A stretch of 64,000 nucleotides of DNA from Ichthyophthirius multifiliis. Taxonomy: Eukaryota > Ciliophora > Oligohymenophorea > Hymenostomatida. Below are positions 23,458-35,326 of this stretch, piece after piece. The notes beneath the pieces were generated by a model, which was given only the letters and a program-made list of their open reading frames with translations, was not told where the DNA came from and made no database searches. The translations under genes were made by a program, and so were the position numbers. The stretch lies in contig NW_004085988.1 in the NCBI RefSeq assembly GCF_000220395.1, positions 186,001 to 250,000 on the forward strand, read 5' to 3'. Numbering within the stretch: the first letter of the stretch is position 1; each line of letters starts with the position of its first letter.

Positions 23458-25790
23458 ATGAAATATGTATTTTTGATTTTAATAATATGTATAAGTAATT
23501 CAATAACAATACGTATAAATAAAAAATAATAAACAGTGACATTAAATCATTTGCAGTTGTAACCAATAGCATAACCGCAATAACAATAGCAACAATAATA
23601 GTAGCAATAATAACAATAATAGTAATATTAATAATAAGAATAAAAAAAAAATTAGGAAGATAATGATAAATTAAAAAAGTAATTAGAAAAAGCAGTAAGC
23701 AAAGATGAATTAAGACAAATAATGAAAGAAGAATTAAAGCCAGTAGAAGAAGAGATAAAATAACAAGGAGATAAGTTAGAAAAATAAATAAAAAACACAT
23801 AAAATGAGATGAAAAAAGAAGTGAACAAAATGGGTCAATAACTATCAAGAAACGTAGATAAAATGGCAAGACATTTAAGCAAAAAAATGGACTAAATACA
23901 TGATGTAGTAATGGAAAATCAAAAATCAAATTAAGAAATAACAATAATGATAATAGATTAATAATTAACTTAATTAAAAGATGAAAAAGAAGTAATTAAA
24001 GAATAAATATAATAATTAAAATTAGAATTACCATAAATTTATTCGTTTTGCGATTAGTTTTTTTCCTGTCAATAATGCACAAAGTAAAAAAAATGCGGAT
24101 GGTGTAATATGGAATAAAGATGTGTTTAAGGAGATGAAAATGGACCTATTTATATTTCTTGTAGTTTCTACAATAAAAATTAATGTAGTGGAAGTGAATG
24201 CTCAGCTTATTCTGATTGTAATGTAAAACAAAACAAAAATTCATATTAAATTATCCCTCTTTTCATATTATTACTTTTTTTTAAAAAAAAAGAGTTGTTT
24301 AAGTAATATGAACTGTGGTTGGTGTAATGATGAAAAAAGATTTACCGAAGGTTGTATTGAAAGTGAAGCTAATGGATGTCCTTAGGAAGGATGGTTTTAA
24401 ATTGAAGAAAAAATAAATAATGTTTGCCCAATACATGAAAAAATAGAAGAAAAAAAACCAAAGAAAATAGAAAAATATCAAGTTAAAGGAATTAATTTAA
24501 ACACTGATGGAGAATAAGTTGAAGATAATGAAGAAAATGACAAAAGAGATGGAGAAAATGAAGATGAAGATAAAGAAGAAGATAAAGAAGAAAATGCATA
24601 AAAAAATGAGCAAGAAAATGAAGAAGAAAAAGATTAATAATAATTAATTTTAGAAAATAAATAAAAAACGGATAATAAAACTCCTAGTGAAAAATAAATA
24701 ATTTATTAAAAAGTAAATATTTCTAACTTAATTTTATTTATATAATAAAAAAAATAAAAATAGAAAGCTCATTAATTAAAATAAAAAGAAAAAAGACTAA
24801 TCAAAGTAACCAAATAAATAAAATCATTAACTTTAAAACTTGAAAAAGCGAAAAAGAAACTTCAAGAAATAATAAAATAAGAAGGTAAATTTCATTAAGA
24901 AAATCAATTATAAAACCCTGATTAGTTTATTAAAGATAATGAAGTTCGATTTGATGGCGAAGATTTAGACGGAGAAAATTAACATGATGGTAAACATGGC
25001 GAAGATGGAGAAGATGGAGAAGATGGAGAAGATGGAGAAGATGGAGAAGATGGGGAAGGCGGAAGACATTTTAACGATTTTTACAAAAGACATAATCATA
25101 ATAATGGCAAATAAATAAACGAAAATTAAAATTAAGAAAATAATAATGAAAAATCTAAATAAGAAGCAGATAATGAGGAAAGCAAAGAAGATTAAGATGT
25201 TAGCGAAGATGGAACTAAAGAAAAAAAACTTAAATAAGAAGAATAAGAGGATAAAAAGAATAAAGATGAAGAAATAAACATTGAGGAAGAAAAAAAAGAA
25301 GAAGAAAAAGAAGAAAAAGAAGAAGAAGAAGAAGAAGAAGAAAATGAAAAAGAAAAAGAAAAAGAAAAAGAAAAGGAAAAAGAAGAAGAAGAAGAAGAAG
25401 AAAAAAAAAAAGAAGAAGAAAAAAAAGAAGAAGAAAAAGAAGAAAAAGAAGAAAAAGAAGAAAAAGAAGAAAAGAAGAAGAAGAAGAAAATAGAAAAGAA
25501 AAAGAAAAAGAAAAGGAAAAAGAAGAAGAAGAAGAAGAAGAAGAAGAAAAAAAGAACAAGAAAAAGAAGAAGAAGAAGAACAAGAAAAAGAAGAAAAAGA
25601 AGAAAAAGAAGAAAAAAAAGTAGAAGAAAAAAAAGAAGAAGAAAACAATGATGAAGAAAAAAAGGAAGAAAATAAAATAAATTAAGAAAAATAAAAAAAA
25701 TAGGATAATAAATAAAATATAGAAAAAAAATTTGATATTGATGAGATTGGAGAGAATATGGATATTACAGATATATTTTTAAAAAGCTGA
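23458..25790 (+). CDS. Secreted PSI-like Cys-rich protein with acidic low-complexity tail
   Basis: Starts MKYVFLILIICISNS, a signal peptide. Then comes a poly-Gln run, a long amphipathic coiled coil (about residues 75-200), and a Cys-rich part with CxxC spacing (SFCDQFFSCQQC, KKCGWCNMEQRC, MNCGWCNDEKR) of the plexin/PSI type. An acidic C-terminal half follows, with EDG tandem repeats and a very long Glu/Lys tract, ending DIDEIGENMDITDIFLKS, stop 25788-25790. Introns lie near 24222-24290 and 24712-24760. The Glu/Lys tract changes frame twice (near 25472 and 25551), each time by one base in simple A/G sequence, while both ends are clearly coding. Likely a secretory-granule (mucocyst/trichocyst) or surface protein; that role is inference from signal peptide, coiled coil and acidity. 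Confidence 0.8.
24998..25056 (+). repeat. Tandem 9-bp repeat coding (Glu-Asp-Gly)n
   Basis: Six copies of a GAAGATGGA-like unit inside the acidic domain of the PSI-like protein, slightly degenerate at the 3' end (GGGGAAGGC). Repeat register equals codon register, so copy number can change without breaking frame. Confidence 0.8.
25283..25640 (+). repeat. (GAA/AAA)n purine tract coding Glu/Lys
   Basis: About 360 bp of only A and G (a few C near the end). GAA-frame reading gives alternating Glu and Lys blocks. The GAA register slips by one base near 25472 and again near 25551. The complementary strand shows only Phe/Ser/Leu shadow frames. Confidence 0.8.
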
Positions 25791-26785
25791 TAAAAAACAT
25801 GTTATTATAAATAAAATTAATAATATAACTTAACTTTATAATAATAAATTTTTTTATTATTAATTATTTTTTTTGGATAAATTATTAAAAAAAAAAAATT
25901 ATTAGTTTGAATACAAAATGTTAGTTATTTCATAAAAAAAATATGATATTTCATTTTTTATATTTTCATTTTTATTTTAAAAGCTTTTATTTTATATTCC
26001 ATTTTGAATTTAATTAAAAAAGTATATTTAATTAAACTATAAATACCTTTATAATAAAATATAAGATTTTTCCAATAAAAGTTAAAAATATTACTTAAAA
26101 TAATTCATTAGAAATTAAATATTCTCAAAATATTGAAAAAAATTAATTTTTATGTCTTAATATTAAATATAAAATACATTATATTCATAAAAATTTTATA
26201 AATTTTTTTATTTAAAAAAAAATCTTATATATATATTTCGCATAAAATAATAAAAAAAAAATACAAAATAAAATAAAAAAAATTATTTCAAAAATAAATA
26301 TACAAACATATAATTTAAAAAAATATTTTCACTATTATATGACAAAATATTTAAATATTACTAAATAATTTATATTTAAATAATTAATATAATAGTGTAA
26401 AAATATAAAATCATTTATTTTATAATATAAATAAAAATTATGGGATGTTAAATTAATATATAATAAAAAAAGAATTAGCTTAAAAACCTATATTTCATTT
26501 TTATTTTTTTAATTTATTTATTTAAAATTATCCCATCTAAAATTACACCTAAGATAAAAAAGGCTAGCAGGTAGAATTATTTATATTTGACCAAAAAAAC
26601 AAATAAAAAACTCTACAAGATTAAAAGCCATGTTATGTTTTTTATGAGAAAAGCATTTTATATATAATTTTACATTTATAAATTCTTAATAAAATAAAAT
26701 AAATATATAATTAAAAAAATAAATGATATTTAATATTTTTAAAATATTTATAATTTCTATTAATTGCTTTATTATCTCTAAATAG
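25791..26785. other. Intergenic, possibly with a 5' exon near 26440-26660
   Basis: Mostly A/T. Around 26520-26660 base composition is richer (PSKITPKIKK-like reading after an ATG at 26440), which could be a first exon or 5' leader of the downstream membrane protein gene. No splice donor pairing was convincing. Confidence 0.3.
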
Positions 26786-27400
26786 AAACATATAATTATA
26801 GTTCCTTAAAATATATTACTTTGTTTGACAGCAAGTATTTATTTAGCATTTTCTTTTTTATATTTAATTCCTTTGGATCTTCATTTACAAAAATTGAACG
26901 CAAATAATTAATAATAATACTAACAATAAGATAGATAATTTCCTTTTCCTTATTTTGTATCTATGTTATGCGTTTCTTTACTATTGTTTATTGAGTATGT
27001 TTTATATAGTGACGAATAAAATCCATAGGAAAATTATATATAAGTAAAAAACATGGTTTGTAGTTAATTCATAATATTTTTATTATCTTTTTCTTTTGTT
27101 TTAACCTAAGAACTATTCTCTTGTGTTATTTAATGGCTTGCTTTTATGCTTTATTTATAAATATTTTAAAATTTAGAAAGCTTATATTATTAACTAAGTT
27201 TATATCTTTTAGGATGTTTTGTGGGTTTTTTTATTCAAGATTATTATTATGTAAATATGATTAATTCAGGAGTTTGTTTATATATTTCAACTATAAAAAT
27301 AATGAGTAAAAAAGAAACATTTTAATTTGAAAAAAGCAAAAATTTTATAGTATTTTGTTTAGTATAGTTTTTATTTTCTGTATTTAGTAAAAGAATTTGA
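26786..27400 (+). CDS. Multipass membrane protein, unknown (5' end not resolved)
   Basis: An open exon preceded by a good acceptor (TCTCTAAATAG at 26775-26785) and ended by TGA 27398-27400. It reads about 204 residues with five to six hydrophobic segments (for example LLCLTASIYLAFSFLYLIPL, FVSMLCVSLLLFIEYV, FIIFLLSFSFVLTQELFSC, LYLLGCFVGFFIQ, FIVFCLVQFLFSVF) separated by short polar loops, one with a small poly-Gln run. The pattern suggests a polytopic membrane protein but I do not recognise the family. The start codon must lie in an upstream exon. Confidence 0.6.
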
Positions 27401-27609
27401 AAATCTATTTAAAATAAACTTATATTTTAATAAATTATGAAATAATTCTTTATTTATATATATATATAAATATATAATAGTTATTAGTTCTAAAATTCAA
27501 AAATTTTGAAATATTTATAATTATAAAAATATTAATATACTTTATGTAAAACATATTTATTTTTTGAGCTAAAATCCCAAAACCATAAAAGGAATTTTAT
27601 CAAAAAAAA

Positions 27610-28300
27610 ATGCAAATTCTGAATTAAATATTTCTTAAAAATCTCATTTCATAGCATTTAAATTAGTATTTGAAACCAAATAAATAATATCGACATCAAA
27701 TCTCGAAAAAAAGTAAGCAATCGATGTAACTTATATTCGTTTTAAGCAAGCATAATATAATAATAAACGGAAAATAAGACGTATCAAGAAATAATTTTAT
27801 TTAGGAATTAAGAAGATATGATCAATATATGAATTTAAAAAAAGTAAGAATTCTTTAATGGAAAAAAAAAATAGAATTTTAAAAGAGATGACTTAAAAAT
27901 AAAAAACTAAAATGTAAAGAAGATAAACCGCTTTTAAAATAAAACGAAAAATAGATGAGAAAGGAAAAATAATTAAAAGAAGGAGTTCTTATGGATGCAG
28001 ATATTCCTAACATTGCTGATTTTAATTTTTATATAAAATTTAAAACAGTGTTGTAAAATAAATTCAATAGATGTATTCCTTTATATTGTTCTCCTCGGCT
28101 GTATGTTTATAAAGGAGACAGTGAATATTTTTATAAAATAGACATAAATAATTTAGGAATATTACTTTATTTAATAACTTATGGTTTGAGACCTTCAATT
28201 ATTTTAAAAATGGAAATTTATAAATTAATAAAGTAACTAATAAATAAAATTAATTTAATTTTTAATAAAAATTAACACATAAAAAATACTTTCCTGATCT
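27610..28300 (+). CDS. Unidentified ORF with possible mitochondrial leader
   Basis: The ATG at 27610 gives MQILNQIFLKNLISQHLNQY, basic and hydroxylated like a mitochondrial presequence. After one or two short introns (a GTAAGCAATC donor near 27713, a GTAAGAATTC donor near 27843), the clear coding piece begins near 27914 with KEDKPLLKQNEKQMRKEK and MDADIPNIADFNFYIKF, then NRCIPLYCSPRLYVYKGDS and NNLGILLYLITYGLRPS. Coding character fades after about 28300. It may be a separate gene or the first exons of the AAA protease downstream, since no TGA closes it clearly. No family recognised. Confidence 0.4.
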
Positions 28301-29197
28301 TGCTAAGATATGCATTATATTTAAAATTAATAATTCACTAAATGATATAATTCAATTAAGATGATATAATTTCAATTATATAATTATTATTAGTAAATAA
28401 TACATTTTATGGTTTACTTAAATTAATTAAAATAAAATTGCCTATTATTCATAAAATTAATAATATTAATCTTCTTTAAAATAGTTAAATACTGAATGGA
28501 GATTTGAAATTCTAATTTAATATTTAATTAATTAATAGAAATTAGACTAAAATAAAAATAAAGATAATTATAAAATATCAATTAAATTCATTGATTTAAT
28601 AGTAATAAAACTAAAAAAGAAATGTTAAGTTAAATTTAATATTAAAGTTAAATAGTGATAAATTAAATTTTCATATATAAATAACTTTTATATTAATTTT
28701 AAAGTAAAATTAATTTAAAAAGTTATTTAACTTAATTTATTTAATATTAAAAATTATATACATTTTTTTAAATTAAACTCACACCTGTATATATATTTTT
28801 TATAACTTATACTCAAAATAATCAAAACAATATATAAATTATGAATTAATTTTTAGAATATTATTTAACAAACTATCAATTATTATTTATAATTAAATTT
28901 ATTATAATAATATTAAAAATAAATAAATATTATTTAAATAATAATTATTATTTAAAAATATTTTTACAAAATCTATAAATATTTAAAAATATTTAATTAC
29001 ATTATAAAAATTCAATTATAAATATTTTTTTCAAACTCTAGTACTTTAATGAATATTTTTCGATTAAAAACTCAAAATTATAGGCATTTAACTTAAAAAA
29101 TTTGTAAATAAAATAATCAAAAAAACTTTAAAAATTTAAAACATAATATATATATATAAATTTATAAATTAGTAAGCAATTAATTTTAACTATTTAG
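28301..29197. other. AT-only spacer or introns upstream of the AAA protease
   Basis: Nearly 900 bp of A/T with no clear codon pattern. It is either intergenic or contains introns linking the previous ORF to the protease exons. An acceptor CTATTTAG ends at 29197. Confidence 0.35.
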
Positions 29198-31503
29198 ACA
29201 AGAAGATCCAAGTATTTTAAAAAGTGCAGATTACACAAGAATACCAAATATAAATGGTGAAAATCAAATTATAAAATTAGTTAAAAACCTATAAATAAAT
29301 GAAGCACTTGAATTAATTTAGGTTTTTTATTAAATTATATAATTGTATTATTATTATAATTCCTAAAATAAAATAGAATCGAAAACTAATTTAATTATAA
29401 AAAGAATTCTATTAAAATCCAAATAATTATACAGCTTATTTATATTTTCGAGTATATATTAATTAAAAAGAAGAATATTTAAGCAAATAATTTTATTATA
29501 TTAAAAAAGGAACTGAATCGTCAGAACAAATATAAAGAACTATATTAAATATATAAAGGTAACAAAAAGCAAATATAACATTAACAAAAAATTTTATACA
29601 TAATATATATATTTAAATAATAAAAAAGATTTTAGTCCGAATCTTGAAAAAGAATAATTATATAAAACAGAAGTTTCCCAATAAATAGAATATGCATTAA
29701 AAAAACTAAACTTAAATATAAAATTATAAAAGTAAAAAACTGGTTATTTGTATTTCAAAGAAAATAAATTAAAAATATTTATCCGAATGTTTATTTATAT
29801 TTTCATAGCTTAAATGATAATAAAAATGGTGAACGTAAAAAAACTAATAAAAAATATATTATAAAATAAAAAGTATTACTTTGAATAAAGAAAGTAAAAA
29901 GATGTAAAAAATCCTAGAAAATAATCAGGAATAATAAATCAGTAAAAACAATATGAAAAAAAAAAAAAAAAAAAAAAGCATAATAGGCCGTTAATAAACC
30001 ATTTTAGATGAAAAAAATATTCAAGCAAGATTTTCAGATGTAATAGGAATAGATGAGTTTAAAGAAGAATTATTAGAATTAGTTGATTATTTAAAAAACC
30101 CAAAAAAATATCATGATGCTGGAGCAAAACTTCCTAAGGGTATACTTTTAGTAGGATAACCTGGGACAGGAAAAACTCTATTAGCAAGAGCATTAGCAGG
30201 AGAAGCTGGTTGTTCATTTTTTTACAAAAACGGTTCTGAATTTGATGAGATGTTTGTAGGTGTTGGAGCTATGAGGATAAGAGAGTTATTCAAAAAAGCT
30301 CGTGAAAAAGCTCCTTCTATAATATTTATTGATGAAATAGATTCAGTAGCAGGCCGAAGAAACGCATCTGATCCTTCTCATTCTCGAGATACTGTGAATT
30401 AAATATTAGCAGAGATGGACGGATTTAAGTAAACAGATAATGTGATTGTAATAGGAGCTACAAATATGGAATAGTCTATAGACGATGCTATTAAAAGGCC
30501 TGGAAGATTTGATAAAATAATACACGTTCCTTTGCCAGATATAAAAGGTCGTGAATAGGTTTTTTTTTTTAATTTATTTATATAAATAAAAACATAAATA
30601 AAGCTTTTTGAATTTTATTTGAAGAAAATAAAAATAGAAAATCATGTAAGCGCAAAAGAATTAGCTAGACAAACTAGTGGATTTAGTGGAGCTGATATTC
30701 AAAATATGGTTAACATATCGATTTTAAACGCTATAAAAAATCATAGAAATTTTGCTAATATAAAAGATTTTGATTTTGCATTAGATAGAATTGCGATGGG
30801 AATAGGTAGAAAAAACATGTTTATTACTGATAAAGATAAATATTTGACTGCTATTCACGAAGGTGGGCATACTGTTGCTGCTCTTTTTACTTAAGGAGCT
30901 ACTCCTTTGCATAAAGTCACGATTTTACCAAGAGGAGGAGCTCTTGGATTTGTAAAAATAAATAATTTCTTTTTTTTTAAAAAAATAAATAAATAAATTT
31001 AGACTTCTATGATACTTGAAACTGACCGTCATAATTATACTAAAAAAAATATGATTGCTATGATTGATGTTGCAATGGGAGGAAGAGCTGCCGAGGACTT
31101 ATTTTTGGGAAATGATTAAATAACTACTGGATGTAATAATGATTTAGCTAAAGCTACTGAAATTGCTTATTAGTATGTTAAGTAATTAGGGATGGATTAA
31201 GACTTTACGCTTCTTTCAGAATCAAATAATATTTAAACATCTAATTAATATAATTATTTAATTGATAAAGAAGTTTAAAAAATTCTTAAAGAATCCTATG
31301 ATAGAGTTAAAGGCTTATTATAATAAAAAGAAAAAGGATTAAAACAATTGGCTAATGAATTAATTGCCAAAGAAACTTTGACGTGTAATTTTTTTATTTC
31401 CATTTACTTTTTTTTATTTTGTTTTATAATTTTTTTTAATTATATATCTTTTTAAAAAGCCGAATAAATTAAATAATTATTTAATGAAATACAGAATAAT
31501 TGA
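29198..31503 (+). CDS. Mitochondrial FtsH/i-AAA (Yme1-like) metalloprotease
   Basis: A membrane-bound ATP-driven zinc protease for mitochondrial inner-membrane quality control. The N-terminal part ([20 protein letters not shown]) leads to one hydrophobic segment ([19 protein letters not shown]), fitting a single-TM i-AAA enzyme. The AAA core follows: [14 protein letters not shown], Walker A GQPGTGKT (30154-30177), Walker B IIFIDEID, and the second region of homology RPGRFD. Then comes the protease with zinc motif HEGGH (30856-30870) and the Asp in [15 protein letters not shown]. Stop 31501-31503. Introns are near 29319-29378, 29560-29630, 30559-30604, 30953-31000 and 31386-31460. Walker A has Gln in place of the first Pro of GPPGTGKT. 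The frame changes across an A21 run (29956-29976) between the TM part and the AAA core. The true start lies upstream and is unresolved. Confidence 0.9.
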
Positions 31504-31916
31504 AAATTTATATTATATTATAATAGAGTATAATTTAATTAAACTATTAGTTAATTTTTACTATAATAAAAAAATAGGTTTGTATTTTAGACATTTCGAA
31601 AAAAAAAATCTATCTATAAAAATAAAATTAAAATATATAATAATATTAAAATATATAATACGTAATAAATAAAATATATGTAAATTAATTATTTTATTAA
31701 TTTTAAAAAATAAAATAATATAAATATAATGATGCCATTACTTTTATTATAGTGTATTTTTCTAAATATGTATATATTAATATTAGTATCCTTAATAATC
31801 TAAAAATAACTAAAAATTATATATATAAATAAAAAATTATAATTAGTAAAAATAAAAATTTATATTAATTTAAATAAAATAAAAAAAATTTAATACAAAA
31901 TAAAAATATTAAAAGT
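31504..31916. other. Intergenic, AT-only
   Basis: A 413-bp tandem-gene spacer; no feature seen. An open standard-code frame here is chance in A/T sequence. Confidence 0.5.
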
Positions 31917-34380
31917 ATGAATTAATAATAACATCATTTATTAGATGAAGAATGCAATTTAAAGTAAAATATAATAAAATCTTTCAAAATAAAAAAATAA
32001 ATAATAAAATAAAAGCCCTGGACTTACTGATTTCATAAAAGAATGTGGTTTAATAAGCTGCTAAAATAATTATAATATTGTATCAATTATTGGAGCTTAA
32101 AATTCAGGTAAATCAACACTTCTAAATCGAGTATTTGGTACCTAATTTGAAGTTTTATAAAGCAAAAGCAAGTAATAAACAACTAAAGGGATATGGGTTT
32201 CTAGAGATAAAGAATAAAATGTAATGATATTAGATGTTGAAGGTTCTAACAGTCGTTAAAGAGGAAAAGGTGAGAAAGGTAGTGGAGTAAAAATATATCT
32301 TTTAAATAAAATAAAATAATACAAAATAAATATAAATAAAGTTTTTCGAAAAATCAACTGCCTTATTTGCCCTTGCTTTTTCATAAGTTTTGATTTTGAA
32401 TTTTAACACATTAAACTTAGGACACGAATCAGAGTTTTCAATCATAAAAGTTATAATGGAAATGAATTTGAGACTTTTTAAAAGTGATTAAGTTAAGTAA
32501 ATATTGATTGTTTTTAGAGATTTTAATGATGAATAAGATGATTTTGATATATTTTGCAAAGATATAAGAAAGGAAATCAAAGAAATATGGAAGGAAATAA
32601 ATAAACCTAAAGAACTAGAAGAATTAGAACCGGATGCCCTTTTTAAAATAAATTTTTATAAATGTGCTAATTTTTAGTTTTAAAGATAAAAGTAAAGAAA
32701 TAAAAAATTAAAATAATTTTTTTTATTTTTAATAAAAATATAAAAAATAGATTTGAAGAAGATATGTAAGATTTACGTGATTTATTTGTAAACAAATAAA
32801 ACTAATAAAATATATTCTAAGACTATAATTATTAAACAAACTTGCCAATAGAGGCTATAGAAGACTTATCGGAAAGTTTATGGAAGACAATAAAAAATAA
32901 TGAAGACTTACATCTTCCGAATTCAAAATTATAAGCGTCTTAAATACGATGTTTTAAAATAAAAGATCAATCGATTTAATTAGTAGCTTAAAAAATGGAA
33001 CAACTACAATAAGATATAAATAATGACTGCGCAGATGCTTTCGGTTAAAGAGCTAGAGATATAGTAAATCCAGCTTTACAATTTTATGAAAGCGAATCAT
33101 AATTTTATAATCCTTAAATAAGAGATGAAATGAGATAAAATTTATTTAATGATTTGATTTCAAGAATAAAGGATCTTTTTTAAAGACAAATAAATAAATT
33201 ATAATCAAAATTTTAAAAAGATATTCAGAAAGAAATTCAAGAATTATAAAATGAACGAAACTTTATTGAAATTATGTAAAAATTGATTAATATAAAAGGA
33301 GCTTTCTCTAATAAAATATTCAGTATTTTACATAATTGCATACCTTTCGATTAATAAAAATAAGATTGGGAAATTAACAAAATCTAAGAATAGTTAGAAG
33401 ATATTCTTGAAAATTAATTAAAATAATAAAAAAATATCGAATTGATTCAATATATTAATTAAAAACTTAACTTTGTCAAATAAGAAGTTGACTAAATTGT
33501 TAGTGAATAATTTGATTCTTTAGAAAATAATTTTTGGCAAAATTTATAAACTTCTCATAATTTATAACAAAATATGATATTTTAAAAAATTAAAAATGAA
33601 GTTTCTCCATATTATGAAGATATCATTATTAATAGAGAAGTCAAAAAACTTCAAGATTAAATATTTAACGTTTTTAAAGATGAAATTAAAAAGAAAATAA
33701 GAGACTTACATTATTATTTACTTAAAAAGTAAAAAAAAAGTTATATTTTATTATAATTTTTTTTAATAAATAGATTCAAATAATTTTTCTAAAAAGACGA
33801 AAAAGAAATGACCAGAAAATGGAAATTATTAGATGAAAAAGTTATTGAAGATCTCTTTATTGATTCGAGATAAAAAGTTATTGTTTTATTAAAAATGTTT
33901 AGTAAACTTTAATTATTTGAAAAAGATCCTCTTCCTGAAGAAGCTTAAGAATAATTGATTGATGCAGCTTAATTAAATAAATTTGAAGTTCAATTCAAAG
34001 AAAAATCAGAAGAAGAATATAGAGAAGCCATAAGATAAAAAGTATTTTAATATTATAAATTAAAATATATATATAATATTAAAAACAATAAAAGAATGAA
34101 GTTTCAGCTTCAGGAATACCTAAATGGATGTGGGTTTTGTTAATATTTTTTATGTATGATGATGTTTTCAGATGGCTTTCGAATCCTATATTATTATATC
34201 CAATATTATTATTTGCTTCTTTTATAGGAATGTGTATTTCTGCAGGTTAAATAATAATTTTTAAAATTTTTAATTTATTTTTATTTTTAAGGTTATGGTG
34301 AGGTACCTAAAGTTTTGTTCTGTCAGCTGTTTGATTTATTAAAAGGATAAGTAGGACCTGCTTTATTTAGATTTAGATGA
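31917..34380 (+). CDS. Sey1/RHD3 family ER-fusion GTPase (atlastin functional analogue)
   Basis: A dynamin-superfamily GTPase that fuses ER tubules. Start MNQQQHHLLDEECNL; an intron (about 31972-32025) joins to NPGLTDFIKECGL. G1 GAQNSGKST, then QQTTKGIWVSR, G3 DVEGSNSR, FEKSTALFALAFSQVLI and G4 VFRDFND match Sey1/RHD3. A long helical stalk follows (EDLSESLWKTIKN to QKDEKEMTRKWK), then two hydrophobic helices at the C-terminus (WMWVLLIFFMYDD, ILLYPILLFASFIGMCISAG) and a short tail GEVPKVLFCQLFD, stop 34378-34380. The tail order (hairpin TM then cytosolic tail) is that of the family. Further introns are near 32290-32340, 32700-32750, 33730-33772 and 34236-34291. Confidence 0.93.
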
Positions 34381-34800
34381 TTTTTTATGTTGTTTTTGTG
34401 TTTTTTAATATACTTTATTTTATTATTTAAAATAAAATATAAGAATCTTTATAAATTTTTAATTATATTAATATACTTTTATTTTTAATAAAATATATAA
34501 ATAAAAATTTAAAAATAAAAAAAATATAATATCTTAAATAAAAATATTTTTTTATAAATAAATAAAATATATTTATTTTTAAATAAATAAATATATTTAT
34601 TTTTAAATAATATTATATTTATTAACCTAAATAATTTTTAATTTTAATCATATTAAAAATTTCAAAATTAATTATTTTATTTTATTTTATTTAAAAGAAA
34701 AAAATTTATAATTTTTATTTTTTTAGTTTTTTCTATTTTATTATTTATATTAAATAATAAAATTTAATTTATATCAATTTATATAACAAAAAAATATTAG
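34381..34800. other. Intergenic, AT-only
   Basis: A 420-bp spacer between two same-strand genes, with A/T-only imperfect repeats of TTATTTTTAAATAAATAA type at about 34540-34620. No gene seen. Confidence 0.5.
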
Positions 34801-35202
34801 ATGGGCTGTTTATAAGCAAAACAAAAAGTCAATTACATAAATAATAGCGAATAATAGAATAAAAATAAAGAATTAAATTTGATTAATTAGATCTATTCGT
34901 TAAAAGATATTAAAAATACATAGGAATTAAGAAGAAAAGAAGAAATTTAACAAGCAATAACTAATATTACTTTATAAAAGTATACAGTAACTCTCAAGTA
35001 TATAATGGCAAGAAAAAGTTTTATTGATAGATAAAACTTTCCACCATAGTAAAGATTATACTATTTTCCTGCTCCAAGATTAAACAAAGTAACTGAAAGT
35101 ACAATTATTAACAGAAGATAACTCATTTCTTGCCAGCTTAATATATAAGGTTAAAATAACAAATAAAGTGTTATAAAAAAAAGGCAATCAAATGTATTTT
35201 GA
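34801..35202 (+). CDS. Small N-acylated protein (MGC N-terminus), unknown
   Basis: A single exon of 133 residues, TGA at 35200-35202. Starts MGCLQAKQKVN: Gly2 and Cys3 are the classic setting for N-myristoylation plus palmitoylation. The rest is basic and Gln-rich, with a helical part (LKDIKNTQELRRKEEIQQAI) and a C-terminal NFPPQQRLYYFPAPRLNKV region. No known domain. A membrane-tethered peripheral protein is a reasonable inference, no more. Confidence 0.7.
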
Positions 35203-35286
35203 TGTTAAAATATGTATTAATAAAAAATATAAATTTTAAAGTGATAAAGATTAATTATTAATTTATTTATTTTTTAATGTTTTTGT

Positions 35287-35326
<40 letters not shown>

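Noticed and set aside
24965-25648. Minus-strand Phe/Ser/Leu open frames
   Set aside because: Antisense shadows of the EDG and Glu/Lys tract of the PSI-like gene; no independent coding signal.
26440-26660. Possible first exon MGCQINIQ... of the downstream membrane protein
   Set aside because: No donor that keeps frame with the exon at 26786 could be fixed, so it was not annotated as coding.
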